A stretch of 64,000 nucleotides of DNA from Thiobacillus sp. (GCA_030680405.1 JAUXVT010000049.1:103879-167878), one strand, 5' to 3'; counted from the stretch's first letter, positions 1 through 10,321 are shown. The notes: generated by a model from the letters alone, not told the origin. Numbers and translations: made by a program.

Positions 1-380
1 TCCTCCTCGGGGCTGATGACGTCATTGACCCCGAAGTGCTCGGCCAGAAAGCCGGCTTCCTGCCCCAGGAAATCATTCGAGCGGATGCGCGCAATGCGCG
101 TGGGCACATTGAACAGGGTAGACGCGATGCGGCACGCCACCAGATTGGTTTCGTCGCTTTGCGTGACCGCGACCAGCATGTCGGCGTCTTCGGCGCCGGC
201 CTGCTTCAGCACCGAGGGATGCGCCGCGTGGCCGCGCACGGTGCGCAGGTCGAAACGATCCTGCAATAGCGCCAGGCGAGCGGCGTCAAGGTCGATAACG
301 GTGATGTCGTTGTTTTCGGCGACCAGGCTTTCGGCCAGATTGGCGCCGACCTGGCCGGCACCGAGGATGATGATTTTCAC
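1..380 (-). CDS. trkA: Trk potassium uptake protein TrkA, N-terminal part (runs off window start), GTG start
   Basis: Reverse-strand translation begins (V/M)[31 protein letters not shown], the TrkA NAD-binding N-terminus. Confidence 0.85.
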   Translation of the reverse strand, partial: MKIIILGAGQVGANLAESLVAENNDITVIDLDAARLALLQDRFDLRTVRGHAAHPSVLKQAGAEDADMLVAVTQSDETNLVACRIASTLFNVPTRIARIRSNDFLGQEAGFLAEHFGVNDVISPEE

Positions 381-395
381 GCGCCGTTCCTGCGG

Positions 396-1670
396 TTATA
401 AGTCTTCGTCGAGACGCCGCCCATGCCGGATATTCAGCTGTTTGAGCTTGCGGTAGAGGTGGGTGCGTTCCAGCCCCGACTTGTCGGCGACCCGCGTCAT
501 GCTGCCGCCTTCCTGCTGGATCAGGTGCTCGAAATACGTGCGCTCGAAGGCGTCGCGCGCCTCGCGCAGCGGAATGTCTAGCGGGATGCCGTGGGCCACG
601 GCGGGCGTGGACTGCTTCATCGGAGCGAGCACGCGGTTGACGTCGGCAGCGTCGATTTCGCTCGCCAGCGCGGTGACCCCCAGCGTGCGCACCACGTTGT
701 GGAGCTGCGGCAGGTTGCCCGGCCAGTCAAAGTTGCGCAGCTGGTTCAAGGCCGACGTGGTCAGCCGCCGCACCGGGCAAACGCCTTCCTCAACCAGTTG
801 CACCAGCATGAAATTGGCGATTTCGGGCACGTCTTCGCGATGCTCGCGCAACGGCGGCACCTGGATGGCCAGGCTGGACAGGCGGTAAAACAGACGGCTG
901 TCGAATTCACCCGCCGCAACCATGGTGTCGGGGCTGCGGCTGGCGGCGCATACCAGGCGGGCGCCGCTGCCCTCGATACGGTCGAGCAGCAGTCCCAGGC
1001 CTTTCTGCTCCAGGCGCGCGAGCTCGCACACTTCGGGCAGATAAAGCGTACCGTTGCCGAGCGCCTCGACAAAGCTCAGCGGGTCGGACACCAGACGCGC
1101 GCGATCCTTGATTTCGACCCACGGGCTGGCGGGCTGGTGCAGGAAACGGGCACAGATTTCAAAGCCGCTGCCTGTCTCGCCCTGCAACAGGACCGGCGCG
1201 GTATTGCCGGCGATCTGGGTGAGGCGTTTTTTCAGTTCGAGGATCAGCGGGCTACGGCCGAGCGCCGACAAGTCCATGCTGGGCAAGCGCCGGGGCAGGG
1301 CCACGCCGCGCTTGATCGCCTTGTTGACGGTGTCGATCAGCTTGGCCAGGGAAACCGGCTTTTCCAGGAAGTCGGCGGCGCCGAGCCGGGTGGCTTCGAC
1401 GGCGGTATCGATGGTGCCGTGGCCGGACATCATCACCACCGGCATGGTGAGCTGGCCGCTGGCCGCCCATTCCTTCAACAGAGTCACGCCATCGGTGTCG
1501 GGCATCCAGATGTCGAGCAGGACCAGGTCCGGACGCCGCAGCGCGCGAAAGGCGCGCGCTGCTTCGGCGTTTTCCGCCAGGTGCACGTCGTAGCCCTCGT
1601 CGGTGAGGATTTCCGACAACAACTCACGAATGCCCACTTCGTCATCGACGACGAGAATATGTCCGCTCAC
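396..1670 (-). CDS. NtrX-like response regulator with receiver domain, degenerate AAA+ domain and Fis-type HTH
   Basis: VVDDE...DIWMPDTDG...MMSGHGTIDTAVEATRLGAADFLEKP receiver; AAA+ remnants; C-terminal ERTHLYRKLKQL HTH; adjacent to NtrY-like kinase. Confidence 0.85.
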   Translation of the reverse strand: MSGHILVVDDEVGIRELLSEILTDEGYDVHLAENAEAARAFRALRRPDLVLLDIWMPDTDGVTLLKEWAASGQLTMPVVMMSGHGTIDTAVEATRLGAADFLEKPVSLAKLIDTVNKAIKRGVALPRRLPSMDLSALGRSPLILELKKRLTQIAGNTAPVLLQGETGSGFEICARFLHQPASPWVEIKDRARLVSDPLSFVEALGNGTLYLPEVCELARLEQKGLGLLLDRIEGSGARLVCAASRSPDTMVAAGEFDSRLFYRLSSLAIQVPPLREHREDVPEIANFMLVQLVEEGVCPVRRLTTSALNQLRNFDWPGNLPQLHNVVRTLGVTALASEIDAADVNRVLAPMKQSTPAVAHGIPLDIPLREARDAFERTYFEHLIQQEGGSMTRVADKSGLERTHLYRKLKQLNIRHGRRLDEDL

Positions 1671-3799
1671 GTATGCTCCCCCGCTGAGGCGGAAACAGGC
1701 AGTGCAATGCGGATGGCGGCACCGCCCGATTTGAGGTTTTCAATCTGGATTTTGCCATGATGCTCTTCGACGATCTTTTTGACGATGGCCAGGCCCAGGC
1801 CTGTCCCCTTGGCCTTGGTGGTTGCGTATGGCTCGAACAGCCGCGTCATCAGGTGCTCCGGAAACCCGGCTCCATTGTCCGTTACGGTCAAACAAACTGC
1901 ATTGTTGTTGAGGCGTGTACTGACCTCGACCCTCGGTGCGGGGTGGCCGGTCAGCGCGTCCTGCGCATTTTGCAACAGATTATGGATCACCTGACGCAAT
2001 AATGTGGAGTCGCCCGCGATGCGCGGCAGGTCGGCATCGAGGTGCAGCTCCAGGCCAAGCGCCTTGGCGTCGTACAACGCCAGCACTTCGCGCACCAGCG
2101 CATTCAGATCGATCGCCTCGAGCTTGGCGCGCGGCATCCGCGCATAGTTGGCGAAGGCATCGACCATGCTTTTCATCGCAGCCACCTGGTTGACGATGGT
2201 TTGCGTGGCGCGCGCCAGGAACTCGGCGTCCGCCACTTCCAGCCGGCCGTCCAGCTTGCGCGCGATGCGCTCGGCCGACAACTGGATCGGGGTAAGCGGG
2301 TTTTTGATCTCGTGCGCCAACCGGCGCGCTACCTCGCTCCAGGCGGCGTTGCGCTCGGCGTCGATCAGCTTGGTCACGTCGTCGAATACCAGCACATAGC
2401 CGCGCTCGACCCCGGGTGGCAGGCGGGTGCCGCGCAGCAACAGCGACTGGCTGCCACCGTGACCCGCATAGTCGATCTGTTCCTGCCATTCGCCTTCGTG
2501 ATCGGCAAAGCGCGCCGCAACCGTGGTCCCAAACGCATGCAATGCCTCGCCCGGCTGACCCAGTTCGGCAAGCGGATGCGCGTCGAGCGCTGCGGCCGCC
2601 ACCCCGAGAATTTGCGCCGCCGCGCTGTTCATGGTGCGTACCCGCAGCGCATCGTCCAGCACCACCACGCCGGACGACAGGTTGGCCAGCACGCGCTCCA
2701 GGAAGGCCTTGGCCTGCTCGGTCTGCTGATGGTTCTGCGCCACCTGTTCGCGCGCGTCGGACAGCTGGCGCGTCATGCGGTTGAACGACTGGATCAGTAC
2801 ACCCAGTTCGTCGCGGCTCTTCACCGACGGCATCTGCGAAAAATCGCCCTTGGCCACGGCACGGGTGCCGCGCGCCAGCGAGCGCAGCGGCGCGCCGAGG
2901 CGCTCCGACAGCAGATAGGCAATCACAAGGGTCATCAACAGGGCCAGCATCAAGGTGAGGGTGAGTGCCACGCCGTAGATACGCTTCAACCCCAGCCGTG
3001 AGACCGCAATCTGCTGGTATTCCTGGTACGCCAGTTGCACCGCCTGCGCATCGCGCGCAAGGTTGGTGGGCACTGGCTGCACCAGCTGCAGCACGCGCGT
3101 TTCGCCGGCCAGCGCGCTGGTATACACCGGCACAATGACACGCATGATGAGCCCGCGCTCGGACACTTCCTCGATACGGCTGTAGGGCTTCTGCTGCCGG
3201 ACTTGCCACAGCACGCCGCGGTCCGGCAGCACCGGCAGCAGGGTGCCACGCTCGCCGCTGACGTGGGCAATGACGCCGCCGCGTTCGTCGAACAGGGTCA
3301 GTTCCTGCACCGCGCTTTGCTCGCGCAGGGTCGAGAGGCTGGTGATGATGGAGCCCATGCCTTCGTCCGACAGCGTCAGCGCCATGCGCTGCGCTTTTTT
3401 ATCGAGCTCGCGCAGTAGGTCGTCAAGCGCGGCATGGCCGAGGTTGACGCCGGAGGTCAGCGCGTTGTCGACCCGCACGTCGAACCAGGTTTCGATCGAA
3501 CGGTTGAGAAAGAACACCGAGGCGCCATACACCACCAGACCCGGCAGCGTGGCGACGACACCAAACATCAGCAGCAACTTGAGCGTGAGTTTGGCGCCGA
3601 ACACGCCGCGGCGGATGCGTTTTTGCAGCCACCACAGGCGCCAGCCCAGCAACACCAGCAGCGCCACGCCAAGCACCCCGCCGCCGATGAACAGGGTGGG
3701 CAGGGTGTCTGAGAACGCACCGCTGTCACTACTGGCATAAAACAGCACGGACAACAGCACGATGCCCATGATCAGGGCGGCGGCAATCAGACTGCGCAT
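1667..3799 (-). CDS. NtrY-like membrane sensor histidine kinase (HAMP-PAS-HisKA-HATPase)
   Basis: RLAHEIKNPLTPIQLSAERIARKL H-box and TKAKGTGLGLAIVKKIVEEHHG G-box; overlaps the regulator start. Confidence 0.9.
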   Translation of the reverse strand: MRSLIAAALIMGIVLLSVLFYASSDSGAFSDTLPTLFIGGGVLGVALLVLLGWRLWWLQKRIRRGVFGAKLTLKLLLMFGVVATLPGLVVYGASVFFLNRSIETWFDVRVDNALTSGVNLGHAALDDLLRELDKKAQRMALTLSDEGMGSIITSLSTLREQSAVQELTLFDERGGVIAHVSGERGTLLPVLPDRGVLWQVRQQKPYSRIEEVSERGLIMRVIVPVYTSALAGETRVLQLVQPVPTNLARDAQAVQLAYQEYQQIAVSRLGLKRIYGVALTLTLMLALLMTLVIAYLLSERLGAPLRSLARGTRAVAKGDFSQMPSVKSRDELGVLIQSFNRMTRQLSDAREQVAQNHQQTEQAKAFLERVLANLSSGVVVLDDALRVRTMNSAAAQILGVAAAALDAHPLAELGQPGEALHAFGTTVAARFADHEGEWQEQIDYAGHGGSQSLLLRGTRLPPGVERGYVLVFDDVTKLIDAERNAAWSEVARRLAHEIKNPLTPIQLSAERIARKLDGRLEVADAEFLARATQTIVNQVAAMKSMVDAFANYARMPRAKLEAIDLNALVREVLALYDAKALGLELHLDADLPRIAGDSTLLRQVIHNLLQNAQDALTGHPAPRVEVSTRLNNNAVCLTVTDNGAGFPEHLMTRLFEPYATTKAKGTGLGLAIVKKIVEEHHGKIQIENLKSGGAAIRIALPVSASAGEHT

Positions 3800-4422
3800 C
3801 AGGGCAAGGTCGGCGAGACGGGGGGAGCAGCGGGGGCATCAAACGACCAGCCGTACCAGGGAGTGACCAGTTCCCATTTGTCGCTGGTGACCGCGCCGAT
3901 GGACAGCGGCTTGGGCAGTTTCGCTGTGTCGAGGCGCAGGCGCAGGCGGGCGTCGTAGCGACGTCCGGATTTGAGTGCGCCGCGTTCCAGCACCTGCCAG
4001 TTGTCCACCCGCCCCAACAAGGCCAGCGCCTCGCTCAGGGTAGCGGCGGTCCGGGTGGTATAGCCGGTTTCGACGACATAGCGGCGCAGCAGCAGATGGT
4101 AGTAAATCCGCATCTTGCGCTCGGCCTCGGCGATACCTTCGTCAAACCACCAGTTGCGCGGCCGAGTCAGTTCCAGTTCCAGCAGAAAATGCAGGTTGAT
4201 GCCCTTGGCCAGCGCGTCTTCCAATGTGGGGTTGAGCGCGATGTTGACGTCCGCATCCAGCACATAGCCTTGCGGCGCGGCCTGGATGGCGGCCTGTTTG
4301 ACCGCGCTTTTGTCATTGGCCAGCGCGCTGCCCGCAACGCCCAGCCAGCAGCCTAGCAACAGCCCGGCCAGCCAGCGAAACGCCGGGTCAGGTCTTGCGC
4401 AGCAGGGCGTAAAAGAAACCAT
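3799..4422 (-). CDS. DUF4390-type exported protein
   Basis: Signal peptide then LNPTLEDALAKGINLHFLLELELTRPRNWWFDE; start chosen at internal Met (ORF extends to 4575). Confidence 0.65.
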   Translation of the reverse strand: MVSFTPCCARPDPAFRWLAGLLLGCWLGVAGSALANDKSAVKQAAIQAAPQGYVLDADVNIALNPTLEDALAKGINLHFLLELELTRPRNWWFDEGIAEAERKMRIYYHLLLRRYVVETGYTTRTAATLSEALALLGRVDNWQVLERGALKSGRRYDARLRLRLDTAKLPKPLSIGAVTSDKWELVTPWYGWSFDAPAAPPVSPTLP

Positions 4423-5644
4423 CATGCTCGGCATCAGGCAGCAGCGACCCGTCGGACAAAGGTTCAGGAAGTGGACAGCGTTCGGCGTCCTGCGCATGGC
4501 GCGCAATGAACGCACGCACTTGCCCGTCGTTTTCTTCATTGAATACCGAGCAGGTGGCGTAAAGCAATGTACCACCCGGGGCCAGCAGCCGCCAGAGTGC
4601 CTCCAGCATCACGGCCTGCTGCGCGGCAAATTGCGCGATGTCGTCGGGGCGGCGCAGCCACTTGATGTCGGGGTTGCGGCGCACCACGCCGGAGGCACTG
4701 CACGGCACGTCGGCCAGAATGCGGTCGAACGGCCGGCCGTCCCACCAGGCATCGGGTTGCGCGGCGTCGCCTTCGATCAGGGTGGCATTCAACTGCAGCC
4801 GGTCGAGGTTTTCCTGCACCCGCGCCAGCCGCGCCGCATCCGTATCGAGCGCGGTCAACATCACGTTGGCGCGTTCCAGGATATGGCCGGTCTTGCCGCC
4901 GGGTGCCGCGCAGGCATCGAGCACCCGCTCGCCCGGCTGCGCATCCAGCAGGCGTGCCGCCCACTGCGCGCCGGCGTCCTGCACCGACACGTCGCCCTGA
5001 TCAAAGCCCGGCAAGCTGTGCACCGGCACGGCCTTGTCGAGGGTGACGGCGTCCGCCCCGGTTTGCCGCGCCGGCAGCCCGGCCTCCGTCAGGCGCAGCA
5101 GATAACTCGCCACGTCGCCATGGCGACAATTGACGCGCAGGGTGAATGGCGGGTGCTGCTGGCCGGCCTCGAGAATGCCTTGCCAGTGCGCCGGGTGCTC
5201 GGCTTGCAGTTTCTGGATCCACCAGTCGGGGTGCGACCAGCGCGCGGACGGCTGCTCGTCCGCGCGCTTTTCCAGCTCGGCACGGCGCCGCTGGAAATTG
5301 CGCAGCACCGCATTGGCCAGCCCGCGCCGCCAGCCCGCGCCCGCCGCTGCGACAGCGTTGTGCACCACGGCGTGCGCCGGCGCGCGGGTGTAGGCCAGCT
5401 GATAGAGCGCCACGCGCAGCAGCCAGCCGAGTTGCGGGTCGGTCAGTGGGCGCTCCAGCAGCGCTGCCAGCCAGGCATCCAGGCGGCCCAGCTGGCGCAG
5501 GCTGCCATATACGATGTCCTGCAAGGCGCCGCGCTCGCCCAGCGTTTTCAATTGCTGCAGGCGCTGCGGCAGCACCTGGTGCAGCGCCGCGCCGGCGAGC
5601 ACCTCTTCGAGCGCGCCGGCAGCCAGTTTTTGCAGGTTATGCAT
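4388..5644 (-). CDS. rsmB: 16S rRNA (cytosine-967-C5)-methyltransferase RsmB
   Basis: NusB-like N-terminus; LDACAAPGGKTGHILE and ADVPCSASGVVRRNPDIKW motifs. Confidence 0.93.
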   Translation of the reverse strand: MHNLQKLAAGALEEVLAGAALHQVLPQRLQQLKTLGERGALQDIVYGSLRQLGRLDAWLAALLERPLTDPQLGWLLRVALYQLAYTRAPAHAVVHNAVAAAGAGWRRGLANAVLRNFQRRRAELEKRADEQPSARWSHPDWWIQKLQAEHPAHWQGILEAGQQHPPFTLRVNCRHGDVASYLLRLTEAGLPARQTGADAVTLDKAVPVHSLPGFDQGDVSVQDAGAQWAARLLDAQPGERVLDACAAPGGKTGHILERANVMLTALDTDAARLARVQENLDRLQLNATLIEGDAAQPDAWWDGRPFDRILADVPCSASGVVRRNPDIKWLRRPDDIAQFAAQQAVMLEALWRLLAPGGTLLYATCSVFNEENDGQVRAFIARHAQDAERCPLPEPLSDGSLLPDAEHDGFFYALLRKT

Positions 5645-5762
5645 GGTGGGAAATGCCCGGGTTAGTCTGCTGATTCATGGGATAGCCGCAGCGATGAGCG
5701 GCGGATGATAGCAGGGCGCGCGGTTGTCGACGCGCATCCGCTGCGAGCCGCCGGATCCGGTC

Positions 5763-6797
5763 TCAAGCGCCGAAACGGGTTCCAGGCGACAACGGCCGAC
5801 CGGCGAGAAACGCCGCGGCCGCCATCCGTTTGCTGCCCGCGGGCTGGACCTCCTGCAAGGCCAGCGCACCGCTGCCGCAGGCGACCACCAGCTGGTACGC
5901 TCCGGCGCGCAGCACCTCCCCCGGGGCATACGATCTTTCTCGGGCTTCAGCCCGTAGAAAGTCGGAGTCCCCTTGTGGGGCATACGACTCCATCCCGCTT
6001 TGCGGGACTTCAGCACGTAGTGGATCGGCGTCCTTTAGGGCCCCCGCATCGGCAACGGCCTGTGCCGACCAGATTTTCAGCGGCGCGCCGTCCAGCAGCG
6101 TCCATGCGCCGGGCGCCAGATTGTAGGCGCGCACCGCCCGTGCAAGGGCGTCGGCAGGCTGGCGCCAGTCCAGCCTCGCCTCGTCCTTGGTAAGTTTGGC
6201 AGCGTAGGTAGCCTGTGCGTCGTCCTGCGCCTGCGGCACCAGCGCGGGGTAATTCGCCAGCGCCGCGACAATGGCGCTGGCGCCTGCCGCAGCCAGGGTG
6301 TCGTGCAGGCTGGCTGCGGTGTCGGTTTCGCGAATCGGCACCACCGTTTTGGAGAGCATCGCCCCGGTGTCGAGCCCGGCGTCCATCTGCATGATGGTGA
6401 TGCCGGTTTCCGGGTCGCCCGCCAGGATCGCGCGCTGGATCGGTGCCGCGCCGCGCCAGCGCGGCAGCAGCGAGGCGTGGATATTGAGGCAGCCGAAGCG
6501 CGGCAGGTCCAGCACCGCTTGCGGCAAAATCAGGCCGTAGGCTGCGACCACCATGACATCGGCATCCGCCGCGCGCAGCTCGGCCTGGGTCTCGGATGTT
6601 TTCAGACTGGCGGGCTGATACACCGGCAGACCACGCGTCAGCGCCGCCTGCTTGACCGCGCTGGGCGTGAGCTTCATGCCGCGCCCGGCCGGGCGGTCGG
6701 GCTGGGTCAACACTAGGACGATGTCATGCCCGGCCTCCGCCAAGGCATTGAGGGCGGCGGCCGCGAACGGCGGCGTGCCGGCAAAGATAATGCGCAC
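5763..6797 (-). CDS. fmt: Methionyl-tRNA formyltransferase with ~40-aa in-frame insert
   Basis: [38 protein letters not shown]; likely GTG start at 6797. Confidence 0.93.
   Translation of the reverse strand: MRIIFAGTPPFAAAALNALAEAGHDIVLVLTQPDRPAGRGMKLTPSAVKQAALTRGLPVYQPASLKTSETQAELRAADADVMVVAAYGLILPQAVLDLPRFGCLNIHASLLPRWRGAAPIQRAILAGDPETGITIMQMDAGLDTGAMLSKTVVPIRETDTAASLHDTLAAAGASAIVAALANYPALVPQAQDDAQATYAAKLTKDEARLDWRQPADALARAVRAYNLAPGAWTLLDGAPLKIWSAQAVADAGALKDADPLRAEVPQSGMESYAPQGDSDFLRAEARERSYAPGEVLRAGAYQLVVACGSGALALQEVQPAGSKRMAAAAFLAGRPLSPGTRFGA
5923..6039 (-). repeat. Two imperfect tandem copies (54 bp and ~63 bp) of a hairpin-containing repeat inside fmt
   Basis: Both copies share GGGGCATACGA...CTTCAGC(C/A)CGTAG...TCGG(A/C)GTCC; copy 1 has CGGGCTtcAGCCCG, copy 2 has TCCCGCtttGCGGGA. 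Confidence 0.8.
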
Positions 6798-6805
6798 GGG
6801 CCGGC

Positions 6806-7339
6806 TCAGAGCGACGCGCGCACCGGCGCGGCGTCGGGGCGGTGCTCGCGCGCCTGCTTGACCAGTTTGGCCTTGATCCGGTTGCGCTTGAGGTTCGACA
6901 GGTAGTCGACAAAGACCTTGCCCATTAGGTGATCCATTTCGTGCTGGATGCACACCGCCAGCAGGCCCTCGGCCTTGAGCTCGAACGGCTTGCCGTCGCG
7001 ATCCAGCGCGCGCACAGTGACGCGCTCGGCGCGCGTCACCATGTCAAAAATGCCGGGCACCGACAGGCAGCCTTCCTCGCCTTCGGCACGGCCGGACTGG
7101 GCGACGATTTCGGGGTTGATGAACACGCGCAGCCCGTCGTGGGTTTCGGAAATGTCGATGACGATGACGCGTTCGTGGACGTCGACTTGGCTGGCCGCCA
7201 GCCCGATGCCGGGGGCGGCGTACATGGTTTCGGCCATGTCGTCGACCAGTTTACGGATGCGCGCATCCACCGCAGCAACCGGCTTGGCGACGGTGTGCAG
7301 GCGGGCATCGGGGTAATGCAAAATATCGAATCTGGCCAT
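6806..7339 (-). CDS. def: Peptide deformylase
   Basis: [42 protein letters not shown] motifs. Confidence 0.95.
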   Translation of the reverse strand: MARFDILHYPDARLHTVAKPVAAVDARIRKLVDDMAETMYAAPGIGLAASQVDVHERVIVIDISETHDGLRVFINPEIVAQSGRAEGEEGCLSVPGIFDMVTRAERVTVRALDRDGKPFELKAEGLLAVCIQHEMDHLMGKVFVDYLSNLKRNRIKAKLVKQAREHRPDAAPVRASL

Positions 7340-7498
7340 AAAAAACTTTACGAATGAATGGGCTGGGCGCACACTTTGATGCAGAATCTGCGCTTGTTTG
7401 CGCACGGCCCTAAATATAAGGCGGCGGATAGCCGTAAGCTAAGCGCACAGTATATTTTCAATGCAAAATTAGACAAGGTCTAAGTGGAGGGTTCCCCC

Positions 7499-8770
7499 GT
7501 GCGTCAACTCGTTATTTCTCTTGCCCTGTTGCTGGCGATGCCTGCGCTTGCCGACACCCTTAAACTGCAGGACAACGCGCCCGACACCTATGTCGTGGTC
7601 AAGGGCGACACCCTGTGGGACATCTCCGGCCGTTTCCTCAAGGATCCATGGCGCTGGCCGCAGATCTGGAACATGAACCGCGAGGAAATCAAGAATCCGC
7701 ACTGGATTTACCCCGGTGACCTCGTCGTGCTCGACCGCAGCGGCAAGGAACCGCGCCTGTCGCTGGTCAAGGGCGACAAAAATGGCATGCAAACCGTCAA
7801 GCTGTCGCCCAGCGTGCGCGCAACCGACATCGGTGGCGACGCCATTCCGGCCATCCCCATCAATGCCATCCACGCCTTTTTGAACCAGCCGCTGCTGGTC
7901 AGTAATGAAACACTGGAAAAAGCCCCGCAGATCATTGGCACCAACGAAGAGCGTGTCATCATGACCGCGAGCGATACCGTTTACGCGACCAGCGACGAGT
8001 CTGGCACAACGCGGTGGCAAATTTATCGCAAAGGTCAGGCCTTGACGGATCCGGATAATGGCAAACTTCTGGGCCACGAAGCGGAATATTTGGGCGACGC
8101 AGAAACCCTGGTTCCCGGCAACCCGCAAAAATTGCGGATCACGCGGGTGACCCAGGAAATTCTCCCCAAAGACAAGCTCATACCGGCTCAGGAGCATACC
8201 CAGTTCGAATTTGTGCCGCGCGCCCCGGAAAAATTGATTTCCGGCAAGGTTATTTCTGCCTACGGCGCGACTGGACTCGCAAATTCGGGACGCTACCAGA
8301 CCGTCGTCATCAATCGCGGTGCTCAGGATGGCCTCGAACCGGGCCATGTGCTGGCCGTTTACCGCGCCGGTAAAGTGGTCAAAATAGACAAGGCCGGTCG
8401 CCAGCGCTGGGTTTACCTGGATTCCGGCTGTATCAAGCCCGGAGAAAAGGTCAGCCTCGACCAGTTTTACGAGCCCGGGAAGGTCATGGAAGACTGCAAG
8501 CCAAGCGCAGAAGTGCAGGCAGGCCCCTGGGCCTACATGGATGTGGGCTGCCTGAAACCGGGCAAGAAGGTCAGTTTCGACCAGTTCTTCGATCCCAAGG
8601 AAGTCTACGATCGGGGATGCACGGACAAAAATCAGACGGAATCCATGCAGCTTCCGGATGCGCGGACGGGCTTGATCATGGTGTACCGCGTGTTCGACCG
8701 CGTGTCCTATGCGCTCATCATGCAGTCCGAGCGGCCGGTGTATCTGCTCGACACGGTGAAAAACCCCTGA
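7499..8770 (+). CDS. LysM-domain exported protein with C-terminal internal duplication
   Basis: Signal peptide; YVVVKGDTLWDISGRFLKDPWRWPQIWNMNREEIKNPHWIYPGDLVVL LysM; GGAGG upstream of GTG at 7499. Confidence 0.85.
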   Translation: MRQLVISLALLLAMPALADTLKLQDNAPDTYVVVKGDTLWDISGRFLKDPWRWPQIWNMNREEIKNPHWIYPGDLVVLDRSGKEPRLSLVKGDKNGMQTVKLSPSVRATDIGGDAIPAIPINAIHAFLNQPLLVSNETLEKAPQIIGTNEERVIMTASDTVYATSDESGTTRWQIYRKGQALTDPDNGKLLGHEAEYLGDAETLVPGNPQKLRITRVTQEILPKDKLIPAQEHTQFEFVPRAPEKLISGKVISAYGATGLANSGRYQTVVINRGAQDGLEPGHVLAVYRAGKVVKIDKAGRQRWVYLDSGCIKPGEKVSLDQFYEPGKVMEDCKPSAEVQAGPWAYMDVGCLKPGKKVSFDQFFDPKEVYDRGCTDKNQTESMQLPDARTGLIMVYRVFDRVSYALIMQSERPVYLLDTVKNP

Positions 8771-8800
8771 TCACACACGCTCTCGAAAGACGCATCGAGC

Positions 8801-9859
8801 GTGCTTGACGCCTGGCTGCGCCTCGCCCTCGCCCCGGGGGTCGGCAACACCAGTCTGATCCGCCTGCTGACGGCCTTCGGTTCCCCGGAGGCCGTTTTGG
8901 CGTCCGGCCGTGCCGCGCTGACGGCGCATCTTTCCCCCGCTCAATGCGACGCACTGCTGGCCGAACCTGACGCTGCGGACCTTGACGCCATCCACACCTG
9001 GCTCGCCCAGCCCGGCAACAGCCTGATGACGCTGGCGGACGAGGACTATCCGAAGAGCCTGCTGGAGATCGCCGACCCCCCCGCCGTGCTGTATTGCAAG
9101 GGGCAGCGCAGCCTGTTGAGCCAGCCCTGCCTCGGCATTGTCGGCAGCCGCAACGCCACGCCGCAGGGCGTGCGTGACGCCGAGGCGTTTGCCCAGGCGC
9201 TGTCCAACGCCGGGCTCACCATCGTCAGCGGGCTGGCGCTCGGCATCGACGCGGCGGCGCATCGCGGCGGGCTGGCGGGCGCAGGATCGAGCGTCGCCAT
9301 CATCGGCACCGGGCTCGACCGCATTTATCCCGCGCGCAACAAGGCGCTGGCGTACCTGCTGGCCGAAAACGGGCTGATCGTGTCGGAATTCGCGCTCGGT
9401 ACGGCGCCCCTGCCCGGGCACTTTCCGCGCCGCAACCGGCTGATCAGCGGCTTGAGCCGCGGCGTGCTGGTGGTGGAAGCCGCGCCCAATAGCGGTTCAC
9501 TGATCACCGCACGGGTGGCGACCGAACAGGGGCGCGACGTGTTCGCCATTCCCGGCTCGATCCATTCGCCGCTGGCGCGTGGCTGTCATGCGCTGATCAA
9601 GCAGGGCGCCAAGCTGGTCGAATCCGCCGCCGACATTCTCGACGAACTGGCCTGGCAGCAGCGGCTGGCGCCACCGGTGCTGGCCGAAACCCTGTCCGAC
9701 CTGGTGCTGGACGCGCTGGACGGCGCGCCGACCACCCTCGACACGCTGGCACAAAGAACTGGGTTGACGCTGGATGCGCTTTCAGCGAAGCTGTTGACGC
9801 TTGAACTGGATGGGCGAATTGCACCCTTGCCCGGCGGGCGTTACCAAAAAATCCACTGA
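8801..9859 (+). CDS. dprA: DNA processing protein DprA (GTG start)
   Basis: IVGSRNATPQGVRDAEAFAQAL...SGLALGIDAAAHRGGL Rossmann-like core. Confidence 0.94.
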   Translation: MLDAWLRLALAPGVGNTSLIRLLTAFGSPEAVLASGRAALTAHLSPAQCDALLAEPDAADLDAIHTWLAQPGNSLMTLADEDYPKSLLEIADPPAVLYCKGQRSLLSQPCLGIVGSRNATPQGVRDAEAFAQALSNAGLTIVSGLALGIDAAAHRGGLAGAGSSVAIIGTGLDRIYPARNKALAYLLAENGLIVSEFALGTAPLPGHFPRRNRLISGLSRGVLVVEAAPNSGSLITARVATEQGRDVFAIPGSIHSPLARGCHALIKQGAKLVESAADILDELAWQQRLAPPVLAETLSDLVLDALDGAPTTLDTLAQRTGLTLDALSAKLLTLELDGRIAPLPGGRYQKIH

Positions 9860-9863
9860 CACT

Positions 9864-10310
9864 ATGCTCGACATCCTGGTTTACCTCTACGAAAGCTTCC
9901 GCATGGCCGAGCTGGCGCCCAATCGCGACGCGCTGGAAAAACGTCTGTTTGCCGCCGGTTTTGAAGAAGCCGACATCAACGACGCGCTCGACTGGTACGC
10001 CAACCTGAGCGGCAGCGCCACCCACGAACGACTGGCACAGGCCTATGACCGTCATTACGCGATCGAAGAGTTGAAACGCCTCAACGACGCCTGCCGCAAC
10101 GAGCTGGCCTATCTGGTCAGCGCTCACGTGCTCGACCCCGAATCGCGCGAATGGGTGATTTCCGGTCTGATGGCGCTGGGCGGCGAAGACATCGAGCCGG
10201 ATCATGTACGCTGGATGACGCTGATTGTGCTGTGGAGCCGCGGGCTAATCGAACATTTCACCCACCTGGAAGACATGCTGCTTAATCACGAGCCAGGACG
10301 TCTGCACTAA
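9864..10310 (+). CDS. smg: Smg family protein (DUF494)
   Basis: MLDILVYLYESF...LEKRLFAAGFEEADINDALDWYANL; located between dprA and topA. Confidence 0.85.
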   Translation: MLDILVYLYESFRMAELAPNRDALEKRLFAAGFEEADINDALDWYANLSGSATHERLAQAYDRHYAIEELKRLNDACRNELAYLVSAHVLDPESREWVISGLMALGGEDIEPDHVRWMTLIVLWSRGLIEHFTHLEDMLLNHEPGRLH

Positions 10311-10321
10311 ACCATATAACC

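Noticed and set aside
591-1760. 389-aa plus-strand ORF
   Set aside because: Antisense shadow of the NtrX-like gene; no recognisable domain and typical of high-GC codon bias.
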